A stretch of DNA of 64,000 bases, taken from contig WGMQ01000045.1 of NCBI GenBank assembly GCA_016125005.1, forward strand, positions 1-64,000. Direction: 5' to 3'. Of the stretch, positions 9,264 through 18,930 are shown piece after piece (positions within the stretch are counted from its first letter, which is position 1; each line of letters begins with the position of its first letter). The notes beneath the pieces are model-generated. The model was not told the origin of the DNA. It saw only the letters and a program-made list of their open reading frames with translations, and made no database searches. Source of the DNA: a bacterium (lineage in GTDB: Bacteria > Sumerlaeota > Sumerlaeia > SLMS01). The position numbers and the translations under genes are program-made.

Positions 9264-11390
9264 TCAGCCGCGAAGGCTCTCCAACTTGCGGGCCAGAATG
9301 TTCAGGAACAGTCCCACGTCAGTCACGATGGGAGTGCTGTCCGTCGAGCCACGGTCCGCAAGCTTGGTCGCGACTGCGGGATTGATGTCGACGCTGATGA
9401 TCTTCACCCCGGCGGGCGTCATGTTGCCGACCCCGATGCTGTGAAGCATGCTGGAAAGCATCACGATCATTTCGGCGCCTTCGAGCAGACGTGCGTACTC
9501 TTCCTGAGCGCGGACCAGATCCATCAAGGTGTCGGGAAGAGGGCCGTCATCGCGGATCGATCCTGCCAGACAATAGGGGATCTTTGACTTCACCAGCCGG
9601 TGAAAGAGACCACTCTTGATCACGCCCGTCTCAACCGCACGTGCGATGCTCCCGGCGCGGCGGATCATGTTGATGACGGTGATGTGATGGCGATGGCCTC
9701 CGCCGACCGGTACCCCACGCGCCAGATCCACGCCCAGAGACGTGCCGTAGACCGCGTGCTCCAGGTCGTGCACCGCGATGGCGTTACCCCCGAGGAGAGC
9801 ACTCACGTAGCCCCCCCGAACCAGCCTCTCCAGATGAGGGCCGCCCCCTGTGTGGATGACTACCGGACCCGCGACCCAGACTATACGCCCGCCCTGCTGA
9901 CGAATGCGATCCATCTCCCAGGCGATGTGATCCACCGCCGCTTCCACCCGGCGCTCACTACTAACGGCCGAGCCCATGAACTTGAACTCGTTCTGGTCCT
10001 CGCCGGCCTCGCGAGGAACGTGGATTCGGATCCCATCGCTGCCGACGATGATCCTGTCGCCACGGCGCACATCACGAATCAGGCGACACACGGGCCGCCC
10101 CTCCGCCAGAACCACGACGGCATCCATCCGCTGCTTCTCCACGCGACGCCAAGTCCCATCGATCAGCACTTCCGTGGCATAGATGGTGGTGCTGTAGAAG
10201 TTCTCCGGCGCCACGCCGTCCAGATCCGCGACCACCACCTGCGCGGAGGACAACCGTTCCTCCTGTGGATTGCCACCGAGCGCAAGCAACTGAAGGAACA
10301 TTCCTTCCAGGGCTCTTTCGGACGGTGCGCTCACTTCCATCAGAATACGCGACTCGTCGTCCTTCCTCACGCCCGGTGCAAACTCCGCAACGCGATAGGT
10401 ACCACCGGCGTTCGGAATGACGTCCATCACGCGGCTGAGAGTTCCATTGTCGAGGATATGGCCGCGGAACTCCACACGGCGCGAAAGGATCGGCGCAGCG
10501 GGAGCCTTTCGGGAAGCAGCCGTTGGGCGTGGCTCGTTCAGGCGCAGGGTCAGGCACTTCGCCGCGCCACCGGCCAGCAGGAACTGATCGAGGGGTGTAC
10601 GGACGACCTCGAAGCCCCAGCTCTTGAGGACCGACTCCAGCTCGGGGGTTGCGTCGTTCAGCACGACCGCGGCGCCCGTGTCGACCGCATTGCAGGCAAA
10701 GCTGAGCGCATCACGCTCACTGACCGCATGGCGCTTGGCCGCGGGGACGCGACGCTCGATCTCCGCGCGTGATCGCTCGTCAAAGGCCTTCGGGTAGTAG
10801 ATCAAGTAGCCGCCCGTCAGCGGGCAAAAGCAGGTATCCAGGTGGTAGAACCGCTCATCGACGAGACCGAGCGGCACGACCTCAACCTGGAGGACCTCGT
10901 TGATGACGTTCGCCGCCTCGAGCGCCGTGCGGAATCCATAGCCCATGAAGAGATACGGTGAGTCTCGAAGGAACAACGCGTCGCCTGCACCTTCGAAGTG
11001 GGTGCCGCTCGGCATCTCAGTCACCTTGAAGCCGTTCTTCTCGAACCAGTCGCGGAAGTGCGGTTCCTCGCGCTGGCGCTCGGGATGACGAAAGTGCGAG
11101 AGAATGACCTGATCGCCCATCACAAGCCCTGCGTTTGCGGTGAAGACGAGGTCCGGCACGCCCTTTCGCGGATCCACCAGCTTGACCTCGGCCAGATCGG
11201 AGAGCACGGCGTGGAGACCCCGCCACTGGCGCCGCGCCTTGGTGGCGACCTCACGATGGATATTGCCGTCCATCCAGGGATTGATCACGTACTCCACACC
11301 GTAGAAGTCGGGCGGGCACATCAGGATCTGGTGGCGCGTGGCGTTGGTGGGACCGGCGGTGCCGGGAAGGGACTTCGGCTTTCTGCTCAT
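9264..11390 (-). CDS. ArgZ/AgrE-like protein: N-terminal arginine dihydrolase (amidinotransferase fold) + C-terminal LOR/SDH-type domain
   Basis: N-term 'CPPDFYGVEYVINPWMDGN', 'DLVFTANAGLV', 'SGTHFEGAGDALF', 'GGAAKCLTLRLNEP'; C-term 'RAGSIARAVETGVIKSGLFHRLVKSKIPYCLAGSIRDDGPLPD'. Confidence 0.85.
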   Translation of the reverse strand: MSRKPKSLPGTAGPTNATRHQILMCPPDFYGVEYVINPWMDGNIHREVATKARRQWRGLHAVLSDLAEVKLVDPRKGVPDLVFTANAGLVMGDQVILSHFRHPERQREEPHFRDWFEKNGFKVTEMPSGTHFEGAGDALFLRDSPYLFMGYGFRTALEAANVINEVLQVEVVPLGLVDERFYHLDTCFCPLTGGYLIYYPKAFDERSRAEIERRVPAAKRHAVSERDALSFACNAVDTGAAVVLNDATPELESVLKSWGFEVVRTPLDQFLLAGGAAKCLTLRLNEPRPTAASRKAPAAPILSRRVEFRGHILDNGTLSRVMDVIPNAGGTYRVAEFAPGVRKDDESRILMEVSAPSERALEGMFLQLLALGGNPQEERLSSAQVVVADLDGVAPENFYSTTIYATEVLIDGTWRRVEKQRMDAVVVLAEGRPVCRLIRDVRRGDRIIVGSDGIRIHVPREAGEDQNEFKFMGSAVSSERRVEAAVDHIAWEMDRIRQQGGRIVWVAGPVVIHTGGGPHLERLVRGGYVSALLGGNAIAVHDLEHAVYGTSLGVDLARGVPVGGGHRHHITVINMIRRAGSIARAVETGVIKSGLFHRLVKSKIPYCLAGSIRDDGPLPDTLMDLVRAQEEYARLLEGAEMIVMLSSMLHSIGVGNMTPAGVKIISVDINPAVATKLADRGSTDSTPIVTDVGLFLNILARKLESLRG

Positions 11391-11612
11391 TGCGGAAACA
11401 CTCCTTGTTTCGCTCGGGAAGGTGTTCAAGGGCACAGGGGCCGACGCGGAATACACGCGGCATCCATGAACAAACGATCGATGTGGAGTGAGGGCGTTAG
11501 AAGTCGGAGGGCCGGCCCCGACGGAATGTCCGGCCCCGCCGACCACGTAACGCCTGGCCGCACGGAATCCGGATTCCTGATCGGAGGAGGTCCTTTCTCA
11601 TGACACGAAATC

Positions 11613-13088
11613 TCAGTCGCCCAGCACGCGCAGGACGGGGATTTTTCCGTCCTCTGCGACGGTGCCGCGGAAGACCGGCCACTGGTACAAGCCGTATAGA
11701 AGGGAGGGCTCAAGGAAGGAGCAAACTCGCATGCCGGCGTTGGATCCCCGCGCTGCGATCAAGACGGTGCCGCTTGGGAGGATTCCTGAGCCGATATCAC
11801 CCAACTCCACAACCTGCCGTCCGTCGAAGCGATTGTAGAGGAGATCCTCGGAATCATCCACCGCTAGCAGGCGAGCCGACTGGAGGCGGGGCTCAGACCG
11901 CTCAACCGAAAGGACCTCGTAGGGGATTCCGTGTCGATCAAGCAAGTCTGTATAGATCTTCTGGTGCGGCGAAGAAGGAATCGCGTAGGCCAGCGGGCGC
12001 TCGACTGATCGCTTCACGGTCATCGTGTCCATGAAGTTCCAAGTCTCGACCTGGATCGTGCGACTCGTTTCGATCTCAACGGCGTCTACGAGGCGAGGGG
12101 TGTGTCCGCCGTTGGCCCAGAAGTAATTGACCGGGATGTAGTCCATCTCGAAGCCCTTGCGAGCAGCTTCGATCTCTGCGCGCGCCTCCTGCCGGTCATC
12201 ATCCTTGCGGATCAGATACCAGATCAGCCGCTTGTAGCCCTCGACGCGAACCGCCAAATCGGCCTGCGGCTCCGAAACCGTGGTCAGCCGACCAGACTCG
12301 ATGATGAAACTCAGGGTCCCGTAGATGCCGGTCCCGTTGCGCAGGTCGTCTGTGTCGAAGGTACTCCGACGTTGCTCCTCTTCCGGCGGCACCCCACCGA
12401 CCAGGTATTCGTCGTAGGTGATGTCGCTCCCAACGAATGCGTCCCTCGCCTCGTCGATCCAGGAAGCGGCACGGTCCCGGATGGCGGGATGCACGAAGGG
12501 GCTGTTGACGGCACCCATGGTCACGATCGCGGGCTTGAGCCAGCCCTTGCGCTTCCAGGCTCCCGAGTCGCGCGCGTACTCGTGGCAGTCCACGACAACA
12601 TGCGGCTGGACCTCGCGAACCGTCCTGTAGAGCGCCTGGGTTTCCGGCTGAAGCAGCACAAGGTGGTCCCGATTAAGGTCCGCATCATGTCCGTTCCGCC
12701 GCAGGTCCGCCTCCACGCCATCGGGGTTGATCATCGGCACCACGTATAGATCGACATCCTCCGGCAGCAGGGAAGGGTTCGCGGCGATGTCCCCGATCAT
12801 GTGAAGCAGGGCGTCCTTGCCCGCATGCTCGTCGCCGTGCTGGACGCCCACGAACATCATCTTCCAGGCACTCTCTCCATTGCCACGATGCAGACGGACG
12901 AGCATTAGATCCCGCCCCTGTCCGGACTGTCCAATTACCCGCGAGGAGATGAACTCGTGCTCACGGTCAGCATCAGCGACGATTCGGCGGGCGGCCTCGT
13001 AACCGATAGGGCCTTTGGGCGATTCCGCTGGTGCGATGCTTCCCAAGGCGAGGCAGGCGAGGAGGATCGAGAATACGTGAAGGCGCAT
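11613..13088 (-). CDS. Exported M14-family zinc carboxypeptidase
   Basis: Signal peptide MRLHVFSILLACLALGSIAPAE; zinc-ligand context 'GVQHGDEHAGKDAL', 'NPDGVEADLRRNGHDADLNRDH', 'DCHEY'. Confidence 0.85.
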   Translation of the reverse strand: MRLHVFSILLACLALGSIAPAESPKGPIGYEAARRIVADADREHEFISSRVIGQSGQGRDLMLVRLHRGNGESAWKMMFVGVQHGDEHAGKDALLHMIGDIAANPSLLPEDVDLYVVPMINPDGVEADLRRNGHDADLNRDHLVLLQPETQALYRTVREVQPHVVVDCHEYARDSGAWKRKGWLKPAIVTMGAVNSPFVHPAIRDRAASWIDEARDAFVGSDITYDEYLVGGVPPEEEQRRSTFDTDDLRNGTGIYGTLSFIIESGRLTTVSEPQADLAVRVEGYKRLIWYLIRKDDDRQEARAEIEAARKGFEMDYIPVNYFWANGGHTPRLVDAVEIETSRTIQVETWNFMDTMTVKRSVERPLAYAIPSSPHQKIYTDLLDRHGIPYEVLSVERSEPRLQSARLLAVDDSEDLLYNRFDGRQVVELGDIGSGILPSGTVLIAARGSNAGMRVCSFLEPSLLYGLYQWPVFRGTVAEDGKIPVLRVLGD

Positions 13089-13278
13089 GGAAGGAACCGT
13101 GGCGAGGTGGGAGACTGCGATCAGAAGCAGAAGGCGATACGAGGCCCAGCGTTGCCACAGGGAGGCGGAAAAGGTGAAGCAATTTTGCTTGGATTCATCG
13201 AAAATGGACCGGAGCTGTGCCATCACAGGGGAACAAAATCATCCGCAGTCTGCCACATGATCGATGGGTGGTTCCCCT

Positions 13279-15114
13279 TCAGGGACCTGACTCGGCGGGG
13301 GTTCCCTCAGCCAGCATTGCGTGATAGCGATCAAACGCCTTCGCAAATCCGAAGGCTAGGGCAGCGGCTAGGATCGTATAGACGATCCCCTCCACCCAAT
13401 CGCCGACGTAGAACTTCGACAGCGCGAGAATCGCCGCGCTGATCCAGGCCGCACCCAGAAGGCCCAGAACGAGCCCGCGCACCAACATGGGACGCTCGGC
13501 GGGAAGTGCGTCCGGTCCTTCGTCGCGGAGGATCGCCTCGCGCACCGGCCCCCAAGCGCCCATGGGACGGGCCCGCTTGTAGAAGGCCTTCAGCGTCTCC
13601 ATGTCCTCCGGCTTGGTGCAAAGCGTCACCGTCACCCAGGTCACGAGCGAGATCACCAGCCCGATGGCGCCCTTCAGCAGGTCCAGCGCCTGCTTCGCCG
13701 TCTCGCCCTGCGCGGCGTAGTCCTTCCACCAGGTGAACTCGGGGAGCAGATAGCCGAGGCCGAAGTAGATGAACGGGCCGACCACCATCGCCGATACCCA
13801 GGCCGGGAAGTTGGTCCGCCACCACCACCACTGGCCCCAGGCGATGCTCGCCGTGGCCGCAAACAACCCGAGCAGCGTCACGGCAATTCCGATCAGCGAC
13901 GTGGAGTTGTACACGACCGCGATGGAAGCGCCCATGATGGCCACCATCGAAAGTCGCCCATAGAGGATGCCGCGCTCGTCGGTGATGCCGGGACGGAACA
14001 CCTTCAGGATGTCGTTGACGATGGTCTGCGCGCCGAAGTTCAGGTGGCTGGCGATGGTCGACATGACCGCCGCAGCCATTGCCGCCAGCGCAAGCCCCAG
14101 CAGTCCGCTCGGGAAGAACTCCTTCAGCATCATCCCATAGGCCGCCTCGCGCGCCGCCGGTTCCGCGTGGTAGAGTTCCGGGTGGATCGGCAACAGGCCG
14201 AGCACCGGAAGCGTGAGCGTCAGCAGCATGACGAACAGCACGATCGCCGACCAGATGTAGGACTTCATCGATTCGCGCGCATTCGCGCAGGAGAGCAGCC
14301 GCTGGCCGTCCGTCTGTACGTTGCCCCCCGCCCCCACCGTCGGGAGTAACAACCACGCCAACACCAGCATCGGTCCCATCACCGCGTGGCCGGGCACCGG
14401 GAGCGCGCTTAGGATTTCGCCGGACTCCGCGGGTAGGGCGCCGCGAATGGCCTCGGCCAGTCCGCTCGGTCCGCCGTAGCGCATCAGCACCACCACCGTC
14501 AGCGCCACGTTCGCCACGACGATGACGCCCGCCTGAAATAGGTCCACCAGCAACACGCCGCTATAACCGGACTTCCATACGTATAGCAGCAGCACAGGAA
14601 TCAGGAAAGCCAGCGTGATCGAGACATCGTCATAGCCAAAGATGGGGCCGACAATCAGGTGGACGCCCAAAATGCCAGCGCCGATCCACGGGACCATGCC
14701 CAGCATGACGCCGTAGAGCGAGCTCCAAACGCGGACGAAACGGCCGCCCTTCCCGCCGAAGCGCAGAGCGAAGAACTCCGGCCCCGTGTTCACCCGCAGA
14801 CTCCTCCACTTGTACGCGAAGAGCAGGGCGATGACCATCAGCGCAAACGCGAAGCGCGACAGGTAGAACCACGCAACCGGCAGCCCCACCACCACGGCCA
14901 CGCCCGCATAGGCCGGTGCCACGTCGGCATTCATCGAGGTCACCCCCACCGACACACCCGCGAGCCAGCCGGGGATCTTTCGTCCCGCCAGGAAGTAGTC
15001 CGACTCGGTGCGGTCGCTGGTCTTCATCCAGCGTGCCGCCTTCACTCCGATCACGAACGAGACAACAAGATAGAGCACCACCACCGCCGCATCGATCCAC
15101 TGTGCGAGACTCAT
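13279..15114 (-). CDS. Sodium:solute symporter (SSS family)
   Basis: SDYFLAGRKIPGWLAGVSVGVTSMNADVAPAYAG; ~13 TM segments. Confidence 0.87.
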   Translation of the reverse strand: MSLAQWIDAAVVVLYLVVSFVIGVKAARWMKTSDRTESDYFLAGRKIPGWLAGVSVGVTSMNADVAPAYAGVAVVVGLPVAWFYLSRFAFALMVIALLFAYKWRSLRVNTGPEFFALRFGGKGGRFVRVWSSLYGVMLGMVPWIGAGILGVHLIVGPIFGYDDVSITLAFLIPVLLLYVWKSGYSGVLLVDLFQAGVIVVANVALTVVVLMRYGGPSGLAEAIRGALPAESGEILSALPVPGHAVMGPMLVLAWLLLPTVGAGGNVQTDGQRLLSCANARESMKSYIWSAIVLFVMLLTLTLPVLGLLPIHPELYHAEPAAREAAYGMMLKEFFPSGLLGLALAAMAAAVMSTIASHLNFGAQTIVNDILKVFRPGITDERGILYGRLSMVAIMGASIAVVYNSTSLIGIAVTLLGLFAATASIAWGQWWWWRTNFPAWVSAMVVGPFIYFGLGYLLPEFTWWKDYAAQGETAKQALDLLKGAIGLVISLVTWVTVTLCTKPEDMETLKAFYKRARPMGAWGPVREAILRDEGPDALPAERPMLVRGLVLGLLGAAWISAAILALSKFYVGDWVEGIVYTILAAALAFGFAKAFDRYHAMLAEGTPAESGP

Positions 15115-15290
15115 GGAACCACAACCCTCCCGAAAAAAAGCGACCCAGCGGGACGCACGAGAATCAAAAACCCAAACTGGGTGACGCGAATCGGAAGGGC
15201 GAGGGAAGAGTTGCGGATAACCGCCCCTCCCGAATCGTTGACAGCGTGGGGCACCGCGTCCGACGCTCCAGCCAGAGAGGGTTGCTGCCC

Positions 15291-15587
15291 ATGGACACGT
15301 TGACCGTCAAATGCCCCGATTGTAAGACCATCTTGATCGTCGACCGGAAGACCGGCGAAGTGCTGGAAGTCCGCAAACCGATCCTGGAGGACGGCACGGG
15401 CGACCGCTTTGAGGACGCCCGCCGCAAGGTGCTCGATTCGCAAGGACGCGCCGAAAAGCTCTTCCAAGAGGCCCGCGAGAAGGAAAAAGGGAAGATGGCC
15501 CGCCTGGAGGCCCTCTTCAACGAGAAGAAGGAAGAGCTGAAGGACCAGCCCATCACCCGCCCCGACCGTCCCAACGACTTCGACTGA
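15291..15587 (+). CDS. Small charged protein with an N-terminal CPDC motif, unknown function
   Basis: MDTLTVKCPDCKTILIVDRKTGEVLEVRKP...; good codon usage; directly upstream of the DnaC-like ATPase. Confidence 0.65.
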   Translation: MDTLTVKCPDCKTILIVDRKTGEVLEVRKPILEDGTGDRFEDARRKVLDSQGRAEKLFQEAREKEKGKMARLEALFNEKKEELKDQPITRPDRPNDFD

Positions 15588-15595
15588 GGCCCTTC

Positions 15596-16327
15596 ATGCC
15601 CCCCGCCAAGACGCGCGCCACCAAGCCCAGCAACGAACCACCGGCCGAATGCCCCAAGTGCGGCGGCTATGGCTATATCATCGACGAAGCCACCATCACG
15701 GCCCGCCCCTGCGACTGCCCCGCCTACACGGAGATGACGCTGCGTCGACGCCAGACCGACGCCGGCGTCCCGGCGCGCTTTAGCGTGAAGACCTTCGAGG
15801 GTTTCGAGGTGCCGAAGGGCGAGAAGGATCTGGGCGCCATCGTGCAAATGGCACGCAGCTACGCCAGTGGCTTCAACCGTGGAGAAAAAAGCGGCATCCT
15901 CATGCGCGGCGTGCCTGGCTGCGGCAAGACCCACCTCGCGGTCTCGATCCTCCACGTCGTCGTGAAGCGTGGCTACTCGGCCCGTTATGAGAACTTCAGC
16001 GACCTGCTTTCGAAGATCCGTGACACGTTCAATCGAGACTCTGAGGTCTCGGAAGGCGACCTACTGGAGGACGTCGACAACGCGGACCTACTGGTCCTCG
16101 ACGACCTCGGCGCTGAGATGACCTCCGACTGGGTGCGGGACCGCCTTTACCTGATCCTCAACCGTCGCTACGAAAACGCTCGTCCCGTCATCATCACCAC
16201 GAATTGCAGCGAGCACGAACTCGCTGCCCGCGTCGGCGAACGCATAGCCAGCCGTCTATACGAGATGTGCGACCTCCCCATCCCCGAGTTCCCCGCCGTG
16301 GATTGGCGGAAGAAGAACCTGCGGTAG
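15596..16327 (+). CDS. DnaC/IstB-like AAA+ ATPase with N-terminal Cys motifs (putative helicase loader)
   Basis: Walker A GVPGCGKTHL; Walker B LLVLDDLGAE; N-term CPKCGGYGYI...CDCP. Confidence 0.8.
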   Translation: MPPAKTRATKPSNEPPAECPKCGGYGYIIDEATITARPCDCPAYTEMTLRRRQTDAGVPARFSVKTFEGFEVPKGEKDLGAIVQMARSYASGFNRGEKSGILMRGVPGCGKTHLAVSILHVVVKRGYSARYENFSDLLSKIRDTFNRDSEVSEGDLLEDVDNADLLVLDDLGAEMTSDWVRDRLYLILNRRYENARPVIITTNCSEHELAARVGERIASRLYEMCDLPIPEFPAVDWRKKNLR

Positions 16328-16342
16328 CCACCGAAAAGATAA

Positions 16343-16376
16343 CGCTCCCGAAGGCATGGATTGCCTCCGGGAGCGC
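16343..16376 (+). terminator. Intrinsic-type hairpin between convergent genes
   Basis: CGCTCCCGaAGGCA-TGGAT-TGCCTcCGGGAGCG. Confidence 0.5.
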
Positions 16377-16400
16377 GAGATTCCTTGAACCGACCAGACC

Positions 16401-17855
16401 TTAGTACTGCGTCCAGTCCGGCACGTTGGAGGTCAGGGCGAAGCTCTGCGACGCGGGCGCAGTCACGGGGATGCTGGTGTTGCCGCCGGGGCTGTACATG
16501 CGCACGTGTTCGTTGACGCGATCACCGGCAATCACGTTGCCCACATAGTCGACCGCGAGCGGCGGTGAGTAGGTCACGCTGCTGGTGCCGTAGTAGGGGG
16601 CATTCAGTTCGATGGCTCGGTCGGTCGTCAGCAAGGTAACGGTCTTGGTAGCCTGGGTTGCGAGACCCAGGTCGTAGACGCCCAAGGTCGTGCTGACGAA
16701 GACATGGGGTCCACCGGGGGCTCCTGCTCCGGCGACCTTCACGAACATGGGGCGTTCCGGGAAGGTGACGACCCATGCGGCATTGGTATCCAGCAGCGAA
16801 CCGGCTGTCGCAGCGGCAACCGTGGCTGCATCCCAACGGAATAGCTTCAGGCCCGCCTGGGTCACCCAATACAAGTTGCCATCGGCGTCGAACTCCACGT
16901 CCTTCGAATACGCGATACCCGAGATGGTTCCAACGATATCCGTTCCGGTGGATGCAGCCGTGATGGCCGTGCCCGTCATCGGGAAGCGGGTGATGTTCCC
17001 GCCGCGGCACAGGAACGCGAACTTGCTGGCGCTGATGTTTTGCACGGCGATGTCGCGCGGGTTCGTGATGGAAACGGCGCTATCCGCGTCCGCAAACGAT
17101 GCCGGGTAGGGTGTCGTCAGGGAGGCCGACATCACTTCGCTGCCGGCAGGAATCTGCCCCGCACCATACAAGGTCGTGAGGTCGTCAGGATCGAGCGACA
17201 GTCCCCAGAGAGCATTGTTGCCGCCGCCAACGCCTGTGGCGTTCGTTGCATCGGCAAGACCCTTGATTAGGCGGTTTGCATAGCTGCCATCATATCCGCC
17301 TGCGAGAGACAGGTCCGGGTTCATGACGACCGCGACGGCGTTGCCCGCTGTCGCATTGTTGTAGGTGGAGGCCACAACCAGCTTTCCGAAAGCATCGGAG
17401 GAGGGGTTCTTCACCGAGAGCATCGTATTGGGAGAGAAGCCCGCGAAGATGGTGTTCACCTCGGCCGTCTGGCCGAGATTGCCGAGCGAGCGGTGTCCGC
17501 GGGTCAGGGTCCAGCCTGCCGCTGTATTCTTGGCCGCAGTCACGCGCACCTTGTAACCGGTACCAGAGGTGAGGAATGCACCAGCAGCGTTGTCGTTCCG
17601 CCCGTTCCAGACCACGGAGTTGAGGCCGACGGTGGCTGTCCCGGCGAAGGTCGCCACGACACTGTTGCCCGAATCGAGAACCTCGATGCTGACTGAGTCG
17701 GCGTCTTCGTTGAGCGTGTAGGAAATTGTGAGGCCTGCGGTTACCGCTACGCTGGTGCTGCTGACCTGAATGCCAGACGCGTAGGGGATTGCAAGAGCGG
17801 TTGATGTCAGGCTGGCGCCCAACAGGATGGATGAAACCAAAAGCCTCTTCAGCAT
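16401..17855 (-). CDS. Exported FlgD-Ig-like / beta-propeller-type protein with C-terminal VPDWTQY
   Basis: Signal peptide MLKRLLVSSILLGASLTSTALA; 'VVWNGRNDNAAGAFLTSGTGYKVRV' is FlgD-Ig-like; repetitive strand-rich C-term. Confidence 0.65.
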   Translation of the reverse strand: MLKRLLVSSILLGASLTSTALAIPYASGIQVSSTSVAVTAGLTISYTLNEDADSVSIEVLDSGNSVVATFAGTATVGLNSVVWNGRNDNAAGAFLTSGTGYKVRVTAAKNTAAGWTLTRGHRSLGNLGQTAEVNTIFAGFSPNTMLSVKNPSSDAFGKLVVASTYNNATAGNAVAVVMNPDLSLAGGYDGSYANRLIKGLADATNATGVGGGNNALWGLSLDPDDLTTLYGAGQIPAGSEVMSASLTTPYPASFADADSAVSITNPRDIAVQNISASKFAFLCRGGNITRFPMTGTAITAASTGTDIVGTISGIAYSKDVEFDADGNLYWVTQAGLKLFRWDAATVAAATAGSLLDTNAAWVVTFPERPMFVKVAGAGAPGGPHVFVSTTLGVYDLGLATQATKTVTLLTTDRAIELNAPYYGTSSVTYSPPLAVDYVGNVIAGDRVNEHVRMYSPGGNTSIPVTAPASQSFALTSNVPDWTQY

Positions 17856-18093
17856 GGAAAGACTCCTGATCCGTTTGGATTGAATTCCCGGCGGCGGACA
17901 GCACTAGCACCGAGGCCTGCAATTGCAAGTCCATTTTGATTGATTTAATTAACCAAGCCGCACCCGCATCGGCGTGATGGGCCCGAGCACCTCGCTCAAC
18001 AACCCGGCTCCAAACCTGTTGCGCTTCTCCCCTGCCATTGGCGTTCCTTCTCCATCCGGGCCACACGGCCCGAGTCGAAGCACTGGGTGACGC

Positions 18094-18897
18094 ATGTCGA
18101 TCGAGCAATCGGGTACGCCGGATAGGATCCGAGCGACCAATTTGGTGAAGGAATACGGCTCAACCCGCGTGGTTGATGGCGTGGACATCGAGATCAAGGC
18201 CGGTGAGATCGTCGGGTTGCTTGGGCCCAACGGCGCGGGCAAGTCCACAACCTTCAAGATGCTGGTGGGATTCACGAAGCCGACCTCGGGCAAAGTGCAG
18301 TTCAATTCCGAGGACATGAGCCGCCTGCCGATTCACCTGCGCGCCCGCCTCGGCATTGCCTACCTGCCTCAGGAAACCAGTGTCTTCCGCAAGATGACCG
18401 TGCGCCAGAACCTGATGGCTGTGATGCAGGCCCTTGGCTACTCCAAGAAGGAAATCCGTCCGCGGATGAACGAGTTGCTAGAGGAGCTGGGCATCGGCGA
18501 GTTGAAGGATCGATTGGCGGAGAAGCTTTCCGGTGGCGAGAAGCGCCGTGTCGAGATCGCCCGGGCGCTCATGACGAAACCGAAGTTCCTGTTCCTCGAC
18601 GAGCCGTTTACCGGCATCGATCCGGTCACCGTCGAAGACATCCAGGGGATCGTCAAGAACCTCTGCGCCAAGGGACTGGGCCTCCTCATCACCGACCACA
18701 ACCTGCGTGAAACGCTGCATATCACGCGGAGGAGCTACATCCTCATCGACGGAAAGGTTGCTGCCTCGGGTTCGGTGAAGGAAATCCTCGACAGCAAGAT
18801 CGTTCGCGAGCGCTTCTTCACCCAGTCAATCGTGGAGGACGTGTCGCGGCGCCGTGTGAGTAATTCCGCCGAGGATATCCCCCGGCTCGACGAATAG
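18094..18897 (+). CDS. lptB: LptB-like ABC transporter ATP-binding protein
   Basis: GLLGPNGAGKST; LSGGEKRRVEIARAL; FLFLDEPFTGIDPVTVEDIQGIV; ITDHNLRETL. Confidence 0.8.
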   Translation: MSIEQSGTPDRIRATNLVKEYGSTRVVDGVDIEIKAGEIVGLLGPNGAGKSTTFKMLVGFTKPTSGKVQFNSEDMSRLPIHLRARLGIAYLPQETSVFRKMTVRQNLMAVMQALGYSKKEIRPRMNELLEELGIGELKDRLAEKLSGGEKRRVEIARALMTKPKFLFLDEPFTGIDPVTVEDIQGIVKNLCAKGLGLLITDHNLRETLHITRRSYILIDGKVAASGSVKEILDSKIVRERFFTQSIVEDVSRRRVSNSAEDIPRLDE

Positions 18898-18930
18898 ACA
18901 CCGTCCCATCTCTGTTTGTGGAGGGGTTCC

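Noticed and set aside
15596-16327. IS21 IstB transposition helper
   Set aside because: No IstA transposase or terminal inverted repeats nearby; fits a chromosomal DnaC-like ATPase better
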